Positions 25,780 to 34,056 of a stretch of 64,000 bases of DNA are shown piece by piece; the first letter of the stretch is position 1; the number at the start of each line of letters is the position of its first letter. Below the pieces are notes generated by a model, which saw only the letters and a program-made list of their open reading frames with translations, was not told the origin of the DNA and searched no databases. The DNA is from Pseudalkalibacillus berkeleyi. GTDB taxonomy: Bacteria; Bacillota; Bacilli; Bacillales; Fictibacillaceae. Made by a program: the position numbers and the translations under genes. The DNA is taken from NCBI RefSeq assembly GCF_021608225.1, contig NZ_JAKIJS010000001.1:1426001-1490000 (forward strand), given 5' to 3'.

Positions 25780-26857
25780 TCACATCGGCCCCTTTATTCA
25801 TATCATTTTGATCTGATTGCTTAGCGAGTGTCAACCGGATTTGAAAGTAACTGGTAGCATCATTTAAAGCCGTTTTAATGTCCTTTAACTTTCTAGTTTG
25901 CAATTGAGTTGAGATATCAATAATCCGTCTCTGATCTTGTAAATTGATGTAAGGCGTTATTTGAAAGCCTTTAACATGTATAGAAAGTTCAACAATGTGG
26001 TCTTCAATCGTACTTGCTTTTAAATTGCGGACCTTAGCTACTTCTTCTATTGTATAACCTGAACTTATGAGATCAAATGTTTTTCTAGTTGACTCAGTTA
26101 ACGTATTGTCTTGATAAATATCTGCAATAAATCGATACAAATAGCTTTGTTTATCTTTTATGAGTTCGTTCATCATTTGATGAATCGCTGCTTGATAATG
26201 AAACTGACATTCTACTGAGTCCATTTCATACATTTCTGCAATCTGTTGAATCGTCTTTCCAACACGCTGGTATCGACTTAAACTGAGAACAATCATGTCA
26301 GATTCCTTATTTGTAAACTCTAAACGTTTAAGGAGTGATGACAATTCAGTATGTATTTGTTTTGCGATAATGTAACGGGCACGCGGTGTCTTTGGAAAAT
26401 GCTTTCGGACCCACATGAGTACCTCTGGCTCGTTTTGAATGGGATAGAAACCTTTGTCACCCGCTAGTAGATGCGAAAGCGTTTGAATAAATAATGTGAA
26501 ACGCCTCCAAAAAATCGTGCTTATATCTCCGTATCGCCATCCATCTATCCCAACTGGAATTGGTGTCATCTCCATTTTATCTTTTAGTAAATCGAAACCG
26601 ACCGGTGTCAACTTTGCGTATTGATGATCTTCTATATTAACCCATGATTTTTGCTCATATTGAAGAATTTTTTCATTGAATGAAGCATATTTATAACCTT
26701 GAAAAGTACCAAATAAATGAGAAAGGTGAAACAGTTTACCGTCCTGCACTGTTTGTGATGATTTCTTACCACTTAATAAATGAAAGAGGCCAGAAATGGT
26801 TCGTTCACCGTTTATTTGTTTAATACCATACAGAAAAATCATATCTCGATAATCCAA
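25769..26857 (-). CDS. ypbB: Helix-turn-helix protein YpbB
   Basis: 362 residues, mostly helical. A C-terminal HTH region (about 265-300, SSGYTIEEVAKVRNLKAS) matches the family and may bind DNA with the neighbouring helicase. I choose TTG 26857 because AAGGGG lies 8 bases upstream; the frame is open a few codons further to GTG 26875. Overlap and long-standing synteny with recS imply joint function in recombination or repair, which is inference. Confidence 0.8.
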   Translation of the reverse strand: MDYRDMIFLYGIKQINGERTISGLFHLLSGKKSSQTVQDGKLFHLSHLFGTFQGYKYASFNEKILQYEQKSWVNIEDHQYAKLTPVGFDLLKDKMEMTPIPVGIDGWRYGDISTIFWRRFTLFIQTLSHLLAGDKGFYPIQNEPEVLMWVRKHFPKTPRARYIIAKQIHTELSSLLKRLEFTNKESDMIVLSLSRYQRVGKTIQQIAEMYEMDSVECQFHYQAAIHQMMNELIKDKQSYLYRFIADIYQDNTLTESTRKTFDLISSGYTIEEVAKVRNLKASTIEDHIVELSIHVKGFQITPYINLQDQRRIIDISTQLQTRKLKDIKTALNDATSYFQIRLTLAKQSDQNDMNKGADVIVD

Positions 26858-26997
26858 CTCTGTCGCCCCTTCCACTTATTCGTTACTCTTATTGTATCAG
26901 AGGTTGTTTAGAATGGGGATGGTTTGGGTAAATTGCATATGTAGATTAAAAACCTTATAACCCCTTATTTGATAAGGATTCTCAATGAATTTAACTG

Positions 26998-27026
26998 TTG
27001 AAATCTCCTATCAACAGTTTTACAAT
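26998..27026 (+). promoter_or_regulatory. Sigma-A promoter of fer
   Basis: TTGAAA (26998-27003), 17-base spacer, TACAAT (27021-27026). The leader would be about 115 bases. A small CCTTAT/ATAAGG inverted repeat lies just upstream. Confidence 0.65.
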
Positions 27027-27134
27027 AGAATTAGGATATATGATATGAATTCATTTGAGAAAGAAACTGTTTTTGAATGGATAACAAGTAGATTAAAAAT
27101 GGAATAGTGAAGAAATTTTTCATTAATTTTCTAG

Positions 27135-27398
<264 letters not shown>

Positions 27399-27407
27399 GC
27401 TAATATA

Positions 27408-27437
27408 GAAAAACGCCCTGAATTTAGGGCGTTTTTT
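27408..27437. terminator. Terminator of fer, probably also of the M6 protease gene
   Basis: AAACGCCCT (27411-27419) pairs with AGGGCGTTT (27426-27434), with T runs on both strands. It lies between convergent genes. Confidence 0.9.
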
Positions 27438-27457
27438 GTTTCTCTATATATCATTAA

Positions 27458-29839
27458 TCATTTAACTTTAAAGATCCCAATTAAAGCTGTTGATTGATCG
27501 TTGGATTGAGTGAATACAATAAAGTTAAGACCGTAGCCCGGTATGTTTCGCCCAGCATCAGGTAACCCTGTGTTCATGTAATTATCGATATCTGTAAACA
27601 TACGGTCACCTTTAAGTCCATTAGAAGTGAGTGTAATTCCTAACGTTTCTCGATAATCCAAAAATTCGTCATTAGGTTGACTAATACCAAAAGCTGCATC
27701 ATTTACTTGATATTTTGTTGAAGCAATTGAACCATCACTCCATCTCAAAGTCGATTGATGCGCATCCACAACGCCAAGAAAGCCATCCCCTGGGTGATCA
27801 CCTGTCCAGTTGTCTGTATATGAATAATCAACATACCACACAACAAGCCCCTCATCATACTCCATTAATGAATCTCCTCTAAGGATATGTTTTAATCCGA
27901 TATCTACACCTTGATGATTTCTCCATTCAAGTAAATAATAATGAATGGAATGATATGTCCCTTCATCTTTCACAAAACCATCCAACTTGAAGAGGACGTT
28001 CCCTTCTGCATCATCAAAAACTGTTTGTTTCCCATCTATATGGATAGATAAATCATCTAGGTAAAACCCTTTTTCTACTGCTGCAACATCCGTCCAATAA
28101 TTTAATCGTAATTCAATTGTTTTACCGCTATATTGAGACAAGTCAAATTGACCTTCAACCCACCCGTCTGAAAAACCGGTTATTCCGTTACCTGGATTTT
28201 GGTTGTTCGGGTCTTCTGTTGTTGTCAAATTCCCTTCAACTGTTTCCCATTCAGTAGCACCAATTTCTTTTACTTGAACAGATGCATAGTCCCAGCCTTC
28301 TTCAATTTCATACCATGTTTTAAATGTCAGCATAGCCTGATTAGCTTGGGACAAGTCAATTGTCTTGGACATTGAATGATCAATGCTATTTCCTCTTCCA
28401 CTATGGTACTCATACATCCCACTGTATGGTTCATTGACAACGTTAACCTTATCCGGCAGTTTAACTTTGACAGCATCGTTCCATATCCCTTTCCCACTAG
28501 CTTGATCCAATATGACTAATTTCCCTTGAAAGGAGGGATCGGTACTGTCTATCGTTAAACCTGTCAACCAGTTTCCTCCAACGAATGTTTGGAGAAACTC
28601 CTTTGACCACGCACTGAAACCTGTAGGCTCTGTTCCTGGAATTTTTCCTGCCCAGCTTCCACTACTCATCAGTGACCAGTAGGCAACCGGCTCTCCTTCA
28701 CCGGTGTATTGGGTATCATATTCATCAGGGAGACCGAGGTCATGGGCATATTCATGTGCAAATACACCTGTAGCACCGTCTTCAGGTTCCATCGTATAGT
28801 CAAAAACACCCAATGCTCCGTTCCAATAAGGTACCTCGGCTTCTGTTCCAGGAATAGCAAATACCCCACCTAAATTCCATCGATGTGACCAGATTGCTGC
28901 TTCTCCTAAGGAACCCCCTCCAGCTTCTTCACCTGAACCTGCATGGATAATCATCAAATGATCAATTAATCCATCAGGCTCCCGGTAGTTCCCGTCACCA
29001 TCCAAATCATAACGGTCTTCGATGTCATAATCATTTAAATTTACTTTCGGATCTTCCGCTGCCAATGTGATGGCTTCAGCAACGAGTGATCGTGGACGAG
29101 CATCGTTACCTTCTGAATCAGGTACATTCTGACCGTAATATGCGGCTGGCTTCGAAGCTGTATACCAACCTGCAACTTGACCAGTAACCGTATAGCTCTT
29201 ACCTGATTGTAATTCATAATATTGCTTCATCGATATGAGGTTTTCTCCATTCGGACCCGTATAACCCTCTTCACCGAAAATCATTTTTCTATAGTGTTCA
29301 ATTGGATATTGATCATAATACATATCTGTATCGTCAGGAGTAATCTTCCCCGTTGAGTAATCAGGAAAATCAATCGCAATCACTAGAACCCGGTCGCTCC
29401 TAGTGCTTCCAGTCCATTTCTCTTTGTATAATGAAGGGATTTTTTGATAGTTGGATAGTGTTTCATTTTTGAGTAGTTGAGTTTTCATTCCGTTGCGAAG
29501 CAAATCACGAGAGGATTTAAACGTATCATAATTATGTGCGCCTAGTTTTCCACCGGTTTTAATTGTTTTCCATTGTTCACTTGCTCGTTTTTCTAAATAG
29601 TCTTTAAGTGCTTTTTCTTTTCCTTTTGCACTTAATACAATAGATATTTCACCTCGATTGATCAGCGACTGTATTAAACGCTCATCATTTATGATTCCTA
29701 AATCAATTGGTCCTGGCTTATTTAAGTCTGGTAGTTGCATTTCGTGATTAATAGCTGCTGAAGCGGACGGAGAAAATGTTCCAAGAAAGAGTCCTAAGCC
29801 TATGATGAAAACACCTATTGTGCTTTTCCAAGTCTTCAT
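27458..29839 (-). CDS. Immune inhibitor A-type M6 metalloprotease (secreted)
   Basis: A secreted zinc protease. The 793 residues (InhA of B. cereus has about 795) start with a signal peptide (1-28, cleavage near SASAAI). A propeptide region follows. The zinc motif HEYAHDLGLPDEY lies at 362-374, giving His362, Glu363 and His366. A Ca-binding-like DLDGDGNYREPDG lies around 278-290. The C-terminal half has beta-rich domains with a MAM/VEG-like section (about 480-600). It should degrade host or environmental proteins. Its long divergent leader with ppa may hold control sites. B. subtilis 168 has no close relative at this place, so this may be a lineage-specific insertion. Confidence 0.93.
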   Translation of the reverse strand: MKTWKSTIGVFIIGLGLFLGTFSPSASAAINHEMQLPDLNKPGPIDLGIINDERLIQSLINRGEISIVLSAKGKEKALKDYLEKRASEQWKTIKTGGKLGAHNYDTFKSSRDLLRNGMKTQLLKNETLSNYQKIPSLYKEKWTGSTRSDRVLVIAIDFPDYSTGKITPDDTDMYYDQYPIEHYRKMIFGEEGYTGPNGENLISMKQYYELQSGKSYTVTGQVAGWYTASKPAAYYGQNVPDSEGNDARPRSLVAEAITLAAEDPKVNLNDYDIEDRYDLDGDGNYREPDGLIDHLMIIHAGSGEEAGGGSLGEAAIWSHRWNLGGVFAIPGTEAEVPYWNGALGVFDYTMEPEDGATGVFAHEYAHDLGLPDEYDTQYTGEGEPVAYWSLMSSGSWAGKIPGTEPTGFSAWSKEFLQTFVGGNWLTGLTIDSTDPSFQGKLVILDQASGKGIWNDAVKVKLPDKVNVVNEPYSGMYEYHSGRGNSIDHSMSKTIDLSQANQAMLTFKTWYEIEEGWDYASVQVKEIGATEWETVEGNLTTTEDPNNQNPGNGITGFSDGWVEGQFDLSQYSGKTIELRLNYWTDVAAVEKGFYLDDLSIHIDGKQTVFDDAEGNVLFKLDGFVKDEGTYHSIHYYLLEWRNHQGVDIGLKHILRGDSLMEYDEGLVVWYVDYSYTDNWTGDHPGDGFLGVVDAHQSTLRWSDGSIASTKYQVNDAAFGISQPNDEFLDYRETLGITLTSNGLKGDRMFTDIDNYMNTGLPDAGRNIPGYGLNFIVFTQSNDQSTALIGIFKVK

Positions 29840-29979
29840 TTCTGTAATTTCCTCCTATTTGGAAAGTCAGAGAATTAGTAACAACCTGTAGTAGCTTGCT
29901 AAGGTTCGGTAGGGCCTATTAGATTGATACATTATATGTGACATTCACCTAAACGCCCGTAATCCTTAGGATTCTATCG

Positions 29980-30024
29980 CCTATTTTTGCGTAATAATTG
30001 TAATAATCCGCAAATGGAAATAGG
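29980..30024. repeat. Long inverted repeat between the M6 protease gene and ppa
   Basis: CCTATTT-TTGCG (29980-29991) pairs with CGCAA-N4-AAATAGG (30009-30024), 12 paired positions with a 4-base bulge. It sits in a divergent 274-base intergenic region, about 16 bases before the ppa -35. Confidence 0.4.
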
Positions 30025-30040
30025 TGACAACATCCTCAAG

Positions 30041-30069
30041 TTTTCAAATGTCGTTCGAATTGCTATAAT
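30041..30069 (+). promoter_or_regulatory. Sigma-A promoter of ppa
   Basis: TTTTCA (30041-30046), 17-base spacer, perfect TATAAT (30064-30069), about 45 bases before the ATG. Confidence 0.55.
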
Positions 30070-30113
30070 AGGTTATTGTAAGTTGTACATAGCTAAAGGA
30101 GGCAAAATAAACG

Positions 30114-30599
30114 ATGGAAAATAAAATTGTAGACGCATTTATTGAAATACCTACAGGTAGCCAGAACAAGTACGAGTATGATAAAGAACAAGGTGTCTTT
30201 AAACTAGACCGAGTATTGTTCTCTCCAATGTTCTACCCTGCAGAATACGGGTATCTTGAAAACACACTAGCTCTAGATGGCGATCCATTGGATATCTTAG
30301 TTCTTGTGACAAACCCTACTTTCCCTGGTTGTGTCATCGAATCACGTGTCATTGGTGTATTGAACATGATCGATTCTGGTGAAGAAGATGCAAAATTACT
30401 TGCAGTACCAGTTGAAGACCCACGTTTCGACCATATTAAAACATTAGACGATGTTTCAGCACATACACTAAAAGAAATTACTCATTTCTTCGAGCGTTAC
30501 AAAGATCTTCAAGGTAAGAAAACAGAAATCGGCGCTTGGGAAGGTCCCGAAAAGGCAGCTCAACTTGTTGTAGAGTGCCAAGAACGTTATAAAGGCTAA
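30114..30599 (+). CDS. ppa: Family I inorganic pyrophosphatase
   Basis: Hydrolyses pyrophosphate to phosphate, pulling biosynthetic reactions forward. The 161 residues carry the family I metal motif DGDPLDILVL (Asp55, Asp57, Asp60), an N-terminal EIPTGSQNKYEYD and YPAEYGYLENT. This is the magnesium enzyme; B. subtilis uses the unrelated family II (manganese) enzyme. AAAGGAGG precedes the ATG. Monocistronic, with its own promoter and terminator. Confidence 0.96.
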   Translation: MENKIVDAFIEIPTGSQNKYEYDKEQGVFKLDRVLFSPMFYPAEYGYLENTLALDGDPLDILVLVTNPTFPGCVIESRVIGVLNMIDSGEEDAKLLAVPVEDPRFDHIKTLDDVSAHTLKEITHFFERYKDLQGKKTEIGAWEGPEKAAQLVVECQERYKG

Positions 30600-30609
30600 T
30601 CAGAAAAGG

Positions 30610-30647
30610 AAGACCCACGGATATTCATCCGTGGGTCTTATTTTTTT
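30610..30647 (+). terminator. Terminator of ppa
   Basis: AAGACCCACGGAT (30610-30622) pairs with ATCCGTGGGTCTT (30627-30639), 13 bp perfect, followed by TATTTTTTT. The serA -35 begins 3 bases after it. Confidence 0.95.
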
Positions 30648-30650
30648 CGG

Positions 30651-30679
30651 TTGACATACATTCAGAATAGTAGGACAAT
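30651..30679 (+). promoter_or_regulatory. Sigma-A promoter of serA
   Basis: TTGACA (30651-30656), 17-base spacer, GACAAT (30674-30679). It is packed directly behind the ppa terminator. Confidence 0.65.
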
Positions 30680-30715
30680 CAACAATTAATACGTAAAGGA
30701 TGAGGTGAAGCAATC

Positions 30716-32290
30716 ATGTACAACATTGTCATCAGTGACCCCATTAGTAGAACTGGATTAGAGCCATTATTGAACACGTCAGGGATACACCTTATCGAGA
30801 AGAATATACATGACGTCGATCATAAAAATGATATTGATGCAATTATCGTTCGAAGTGGGACAAAAATTACAGAAGACCTTATTAATGACATGTCACGGTT
30901 AAAAATAATCGCTCGAGCAGGTGTTGGAGTGGATAATATCGATGTGGACGCGGCCACAGAACGTGGCATTATAGTCGTTAATGCACCTAATGGAAATACG
31001 ATTTCGACTGCAGAGCATACGTTTGCGATGATGCTATCACTCATGCGAAATATTCCTCAAGCAAACCGTTCAATTAGAAATCTTGAATGGAAAAGGTCGA
31101 AATTCACTGGTCATGAACTACACGGTAAGACCCTAGGTATTATCGGAATGGGTAAAATCGGAACTGAGCTTGCGAAACGAGCTTTGGCTTTTGAAATGAA
31201 CATTCATGTATATGACCCATACTTAACGCAAGAACGTGCAAAAAAGCTACAAGTTAGCACTTTACCTTTACAAAGTGTCCTAGAAAATGCGGATATCATA
31301 ACGGTCCATACACCCTTAAATGACGATACAAGAAGTCTAATCAATAAAGAAACCATTGAATTGATGAAGAAAGGTGTCTATCTCATCAATTGTGCACGTG
31401 GCGGAATTATAGATGAAGAAGATTTGCTTCAATCACTTGATTCGGGACATGTTGCTGGGGCAGCATTAGACGTCTTTACTGAAGAACCTTGCCAAAATAA
31501 AGCGTTACTTCAGCATGAGCATGTCATTGCCACACCTCATATCGCAGCATCCACAACGGAAGCGCAATTTCATGTAGCAAAACAAGTAAGTGAAGATGTG
31601 AGGAACGTTTTACTCGGTGAGCCATCTCTAAATTCACTTAATTACCCGACCATTTCGAAGGATTTACATGAATTTATTTATCCTTATATTGATTTAGCGA
31701 GTCGCCTAGGGGCATTCCTATCTGAATGTATTAAGACGCCTGTAAATGAAATTCAATTAAGTTATTCTGGAGACCTTTCTGATCATGAAACGCTTCCTAT
31801 TACGAGAAGTCTGTTGGCTGGTTTCTTGAACCCGAGAGTCGACCAAAATGTGAATATAATTAACGCCAGTGTCGTTGCAAAACAACGTGGGATTAGTTAT
31901 GGGGAAACAAAAGCATCCCAAACATATGGTTATTCCAATTTAATCGAGGTAACTGTACTGGGAGAACATCATTCCGTTTCGATAAAAGGAACGCTCATTC
32001 CGGGCTTAGGTGGGCGTGTCGTCAACTTAAACGGATTTGACATTGATTTCACCCCAAAGGGTAATCTTGTTTTTATCACACACAATGATCAACCAGGTGT
32101 AATTGGAAAAGTAGGAAACGTGCTTGGAAAATACGATGTGAATATAGCAACCATGCAAGTAGGAAGAAAGGAAGTCGGTGGCGGGGCAGCAATGGTTCTT
32201 TCTTTTGATCAACCCCTAACAGGAACGATGCTTGAAGAACTGCAAGAAACAAATAATATAGCCTCTGTAACAGCGATGTCAATGGATTAA
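30716..32290 (+). CDS. serA: D-3-phosphoglycerate dehydrogenase
   Basis: Catalyses the first step of serine synthesis from 3-phosphoglycerate. The 524 residues contain the catalytic/NAD domains with LGIIGMGKIGTELAK (about 145-159), the NAD signature around VYLINCARGGIIDEEDL and catalytic His in TPHIAAST. An intervening ASB domain and a C-terminal ACT domain (about 450-524, FITHNDQPGVIGKVGNVLGK) suggest serine feedback control. ATG 30716 follows GGATGAGGTGA. Own promoter and terminator. Confidence 0.97.
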   Translation: MYNIVISDPISRTGLEPLLNTSGIHLIEKNIHDVDHKNDIDAIIVRSGTKITEDLINDMSRLKIIARAGVGVDNIDVDAATERGIIVVNAPNGNTISTAEHTFAMMLSLMRNIPQANRSIRNLEWKRSKFTGHELHGKTLGIIGMGKIGTELAKRALAFEMNIHVYDPYLTQERAKKLQVSTLPLQSVLENADIITVHTPLNDDTRSLINKETIELMKKGVYLINCARGGIIDEEDLLQSLDSGHVAGAALDVFTEEPCQNKALLQHEHVIATPHIAASTTEAQFHVAKQVSEDVRNVLLGEPSLNSLNYPTISKDLHEFIYPYIDLASRLGAFLSECIKTPVNEIQLSYSGDLSDHETLPITRSLLAGFLNPRVDQNVNIINASVVAKQRGISYGETKASQTYGYSNLIEVTVLGEHHSVSIKGTLIPGLGGRVVNLNGFDIDFTPKGNLVFITHNDQPGVIGKVGNVLGKYDVNIATMQVGRKEVGGGAAMVLSFDQPLTGTMLEELQETNNIASVTAMSMD

Positions 32291-32304
32291 TATAGACACA
32301 AAAC

Positions 32305-32350
32305 GGCTCATTTGTAAGGAGTAGACCTCTTTTACAAATGAGCCATTTTA
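32305..32350. terminator. Terminator between convergent serA and the PHP gene
   Basis: GGCTCATTTGTAA (32305-32317) pairs with TTACAAATGAGCC (32332-32344), 13 bp perfect, with a T-rich tail on plus. Confidence 0.85.
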
Positions 32351-32355
32351 TTTGT

Positions 32356-33168
32356 TTACCCTAGAGACACTTCCCTGCGTTCCCCTTTATTAAATGTCAT
32401 CAATTTGGTATATCCCACTTTTCGTGCCAATTCTACTGCTTGATCATAGGCAAATCCAACATGCTCTGGAAAATGAGCATCGGAGGATAGGACAATCGGA
32501 ATCCCTTTTTTATAGCACATAGCTAATAGTTCTTCATGTGGATAGATTTCTTGTGTTGGTTTTCTCAATCCAGCCGTACTTATTTCAACACAAGTCTTTG
32601 ATTCCTTCAGGGCATCTGTTGCTCGATCATATTGTTCTAACAAGAAATCCTTTTGATGTGGGACATAGTTGAAAATTTTCACTAAATCAAAATGACCTAA
32701 TATATCAAAAAGGTTCGATTGAGCCAGTGTAACGACTTGATCGAAGTAAGCTCTGTACACATCGTACACATCTCTTCTTTCCCATTCACTCTTATATTCT
32801 GACAGATCTATACCGAAATCATCAACCCAATGAATTGAACCAATCACATAATCAAAATTGTACTGGTTGATAAACGTCTCCATTTCTTGGTGTTTACCAG
32901 GTGTATAATCCATTTCAATCGACATTTTTACATCAACATGTTCATTCCACGCTTGCTCAAATAAGGAAACATAATCCGCCATATCATAATATCTGCGCTT
33001 CTCTACCCAGTCATTCGATAGAATATTGGCTGTTTGATAGAAGTGATACGCGTGCTCTGAAATACCGAAGTGCGAAATTCCTTTCTCAGTCGCTTTATGG
33101 ATAAATTTCTTCAAATAATCCAAGGTTAACGTCCCATTCTCTAGATGGTTATGGTAGTCTGTTAGCAC
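32356..33168 (-). CDS. PHP-domain phosphatase, histidinol-phosphatase (HisJ) like
   Basis: 270 residues of the PHP metal-dependent phosphoesterase fold. Motifs: DYHNHLENG at the N-terminus, ISEHAYHF, EMDYTPG, GSIHWVDD, GHFDLVKIF and SSDAHFPEH, supplying the His/Asp/Glu metal ligands. This resembles HisJ, which dephosphorylates histidinol phosphate, but no other his gene is nearby, so the substrate is uncertain. GTG 33168 is chosen because GGAAGGGATGA lies 5 bases upstream; upstream in-frame codons lack a ribosome site. Confidence 0.82.
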   Translation of the reverse strand: MLTDYHNHLENGTLTLDYLKKFIHKATEKGISHFGISEHAYHFYQTANILSNDWVEKRRYYDMADYVSLFEQAWNEHVDVKMSIEMDYTPGKHQEMETFINQYNFDYVIGSIHWVDDFGIDLSEYKSEWERRDVYDVYRAYFDQVVTLAQSNLFDILGHFDLVKIFNYVPHQKDFLLEQYDRATDALKESKTCVEISTAGLRKPTQEIYPHEELLAMCYKKGIPIVLSSDAHFPEHVGFAYDQAVELARKVGYTKLMTFNKGERREVSLG

Positions 33169-33210
33169 AAATATCATCCCTTCCAATGTGTTAACAAACA
33201 TTATACGTTG

Positions 33211-33900
33211 TTACGACTTTTCTTTAAACACGATAAGTGAATTTCCAGCAATGATTAAATTAGAATCAAGGTTATTCCATTGTTTAAGTTCTTCTACAGT
33301 CACGTTGAATACTTGAGAAATAGACCATAATGTATCTCCCGCATTAATGTCCACTCTTTCCTCGTGGCTCTTATCTAACTTATTTACTTCCAAGACATCT
33401 TCTTGTTTTCCACCTTCATTCAGGAAGACTAACGGGTCTACTGCATTGCTTTTCTCATAATTCCATTTTTCTTTATGCACTTCAAAATGAAGATGATTGC
33501 CATACGATCGTCCTGTACTTCCAACGGTTCCGATGATGTCTCCTTTTTGAACCTTGTCTCGTTCTCTTACATTTCGTTTGTTTAAATGCGCATATACCGT
33601 TTCGATACCACTAGAGTGTTGAACAAATATAACATGTCCGTATGTTGTAGAATAATAGGATTTTCTCACAGTACCGTTTTCAACACTTTTGACCGGTGTC
33701 CCTTTCTCAGCAGCAATATCAATACCGAAATGTGAACCACCTCTTGTACCAAATTCATCTGTCATCATTCCCATTACAGGCCATTCCCAATTCCTGTCAC
33801 TCTTATGACGATTTTCAACTGCGTTTACAACTTGATTGTCGACATTTAAATAAATCATCGACAAAACCATAGTAAGTACGACGAGCGTTCTTTTTAACAT
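33211..33900 (-). CDS. Secreted M23 peptidase with LysM domain
   Basis: A cell-wall endopeptidase of the LytM/M23 type. The 229 residues have a signal peptide (1-29), the M23 domain with zinc ligands in GSHFGIDIA (His57, Asp61) and NHLHFEVH (His136, His138), and a C-terminal LysM (about 183-226, INAGDTLWSISQVFNVT). Start ATG 33900 has GGAGGT 7 bases upstream; the frame is open 39 codons further, but that part overlaps the leader hairpin. A 9-bp stem masks the Shine-Dalgarno, suggesting translational control. B. subtilis spore or cell-wall paralogs exist, so no symbol is given. Confidence 0.9.
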   Translation of the reverse strand: MLKRTLVVLTMVLSMIYLNVDNQVVNAVENRHKSDRNWEWPVMGMMTDEFGTRGGSHFGIDIAAEKGTPVKSVENGTVRKSYYSTTYGHVIFVQHSSGIETVYAHLNKRNVRERDKVQKGDIIGTVGSTGRSYGNHLHFEVHKEKWNYEKSNAVDPLVFLNEGGKQEDVLEVNKLDKSHEERVDINAGDTLWSISQVFNVTVEELKQWNNLDSNLIIAGNSLIVFKEKS

Positions 33901-33908
33901 TAAAATAA

Positions 33909-33962
33909 CCTCCATACAAAGCTTGATCATATGTACAAACACATGACCATATCGTATGGAGG
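33909..33962 (-). promoter_or_regulatory. Shine-Dalgarno-sequestering hairpin of the M23/LysM gene
   Basis: On the minus-strand RNA, CCTCCATAC (33962-33954) pairs perfectly with GTATGGAGG (33917-33909). The second arm contains the ribosome binding site GGAGG of the gene starting at 33900. The 36-base interior contains TCATaTGT/ACATGA, which may extend the structure. It is consistent with a thermosensor, a protein-binding leader or a riboswitch-like control. Confidence 0.6.
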
Positions 33963-34056
33963 TTAGACAATTTTTATAACAAGAAATAACATTTATTTTT
34001 TTTGTTACTCGGAACAAGACTCATCATCATAGTTTCTTATGGAACAAGATTAATCG

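Noticed and set aside
33901-34017. 39-residue extension of the M23/LysM protein
   Set aside because: Would run through the leader hairpin; the signal peptide starts at ATG 33900.
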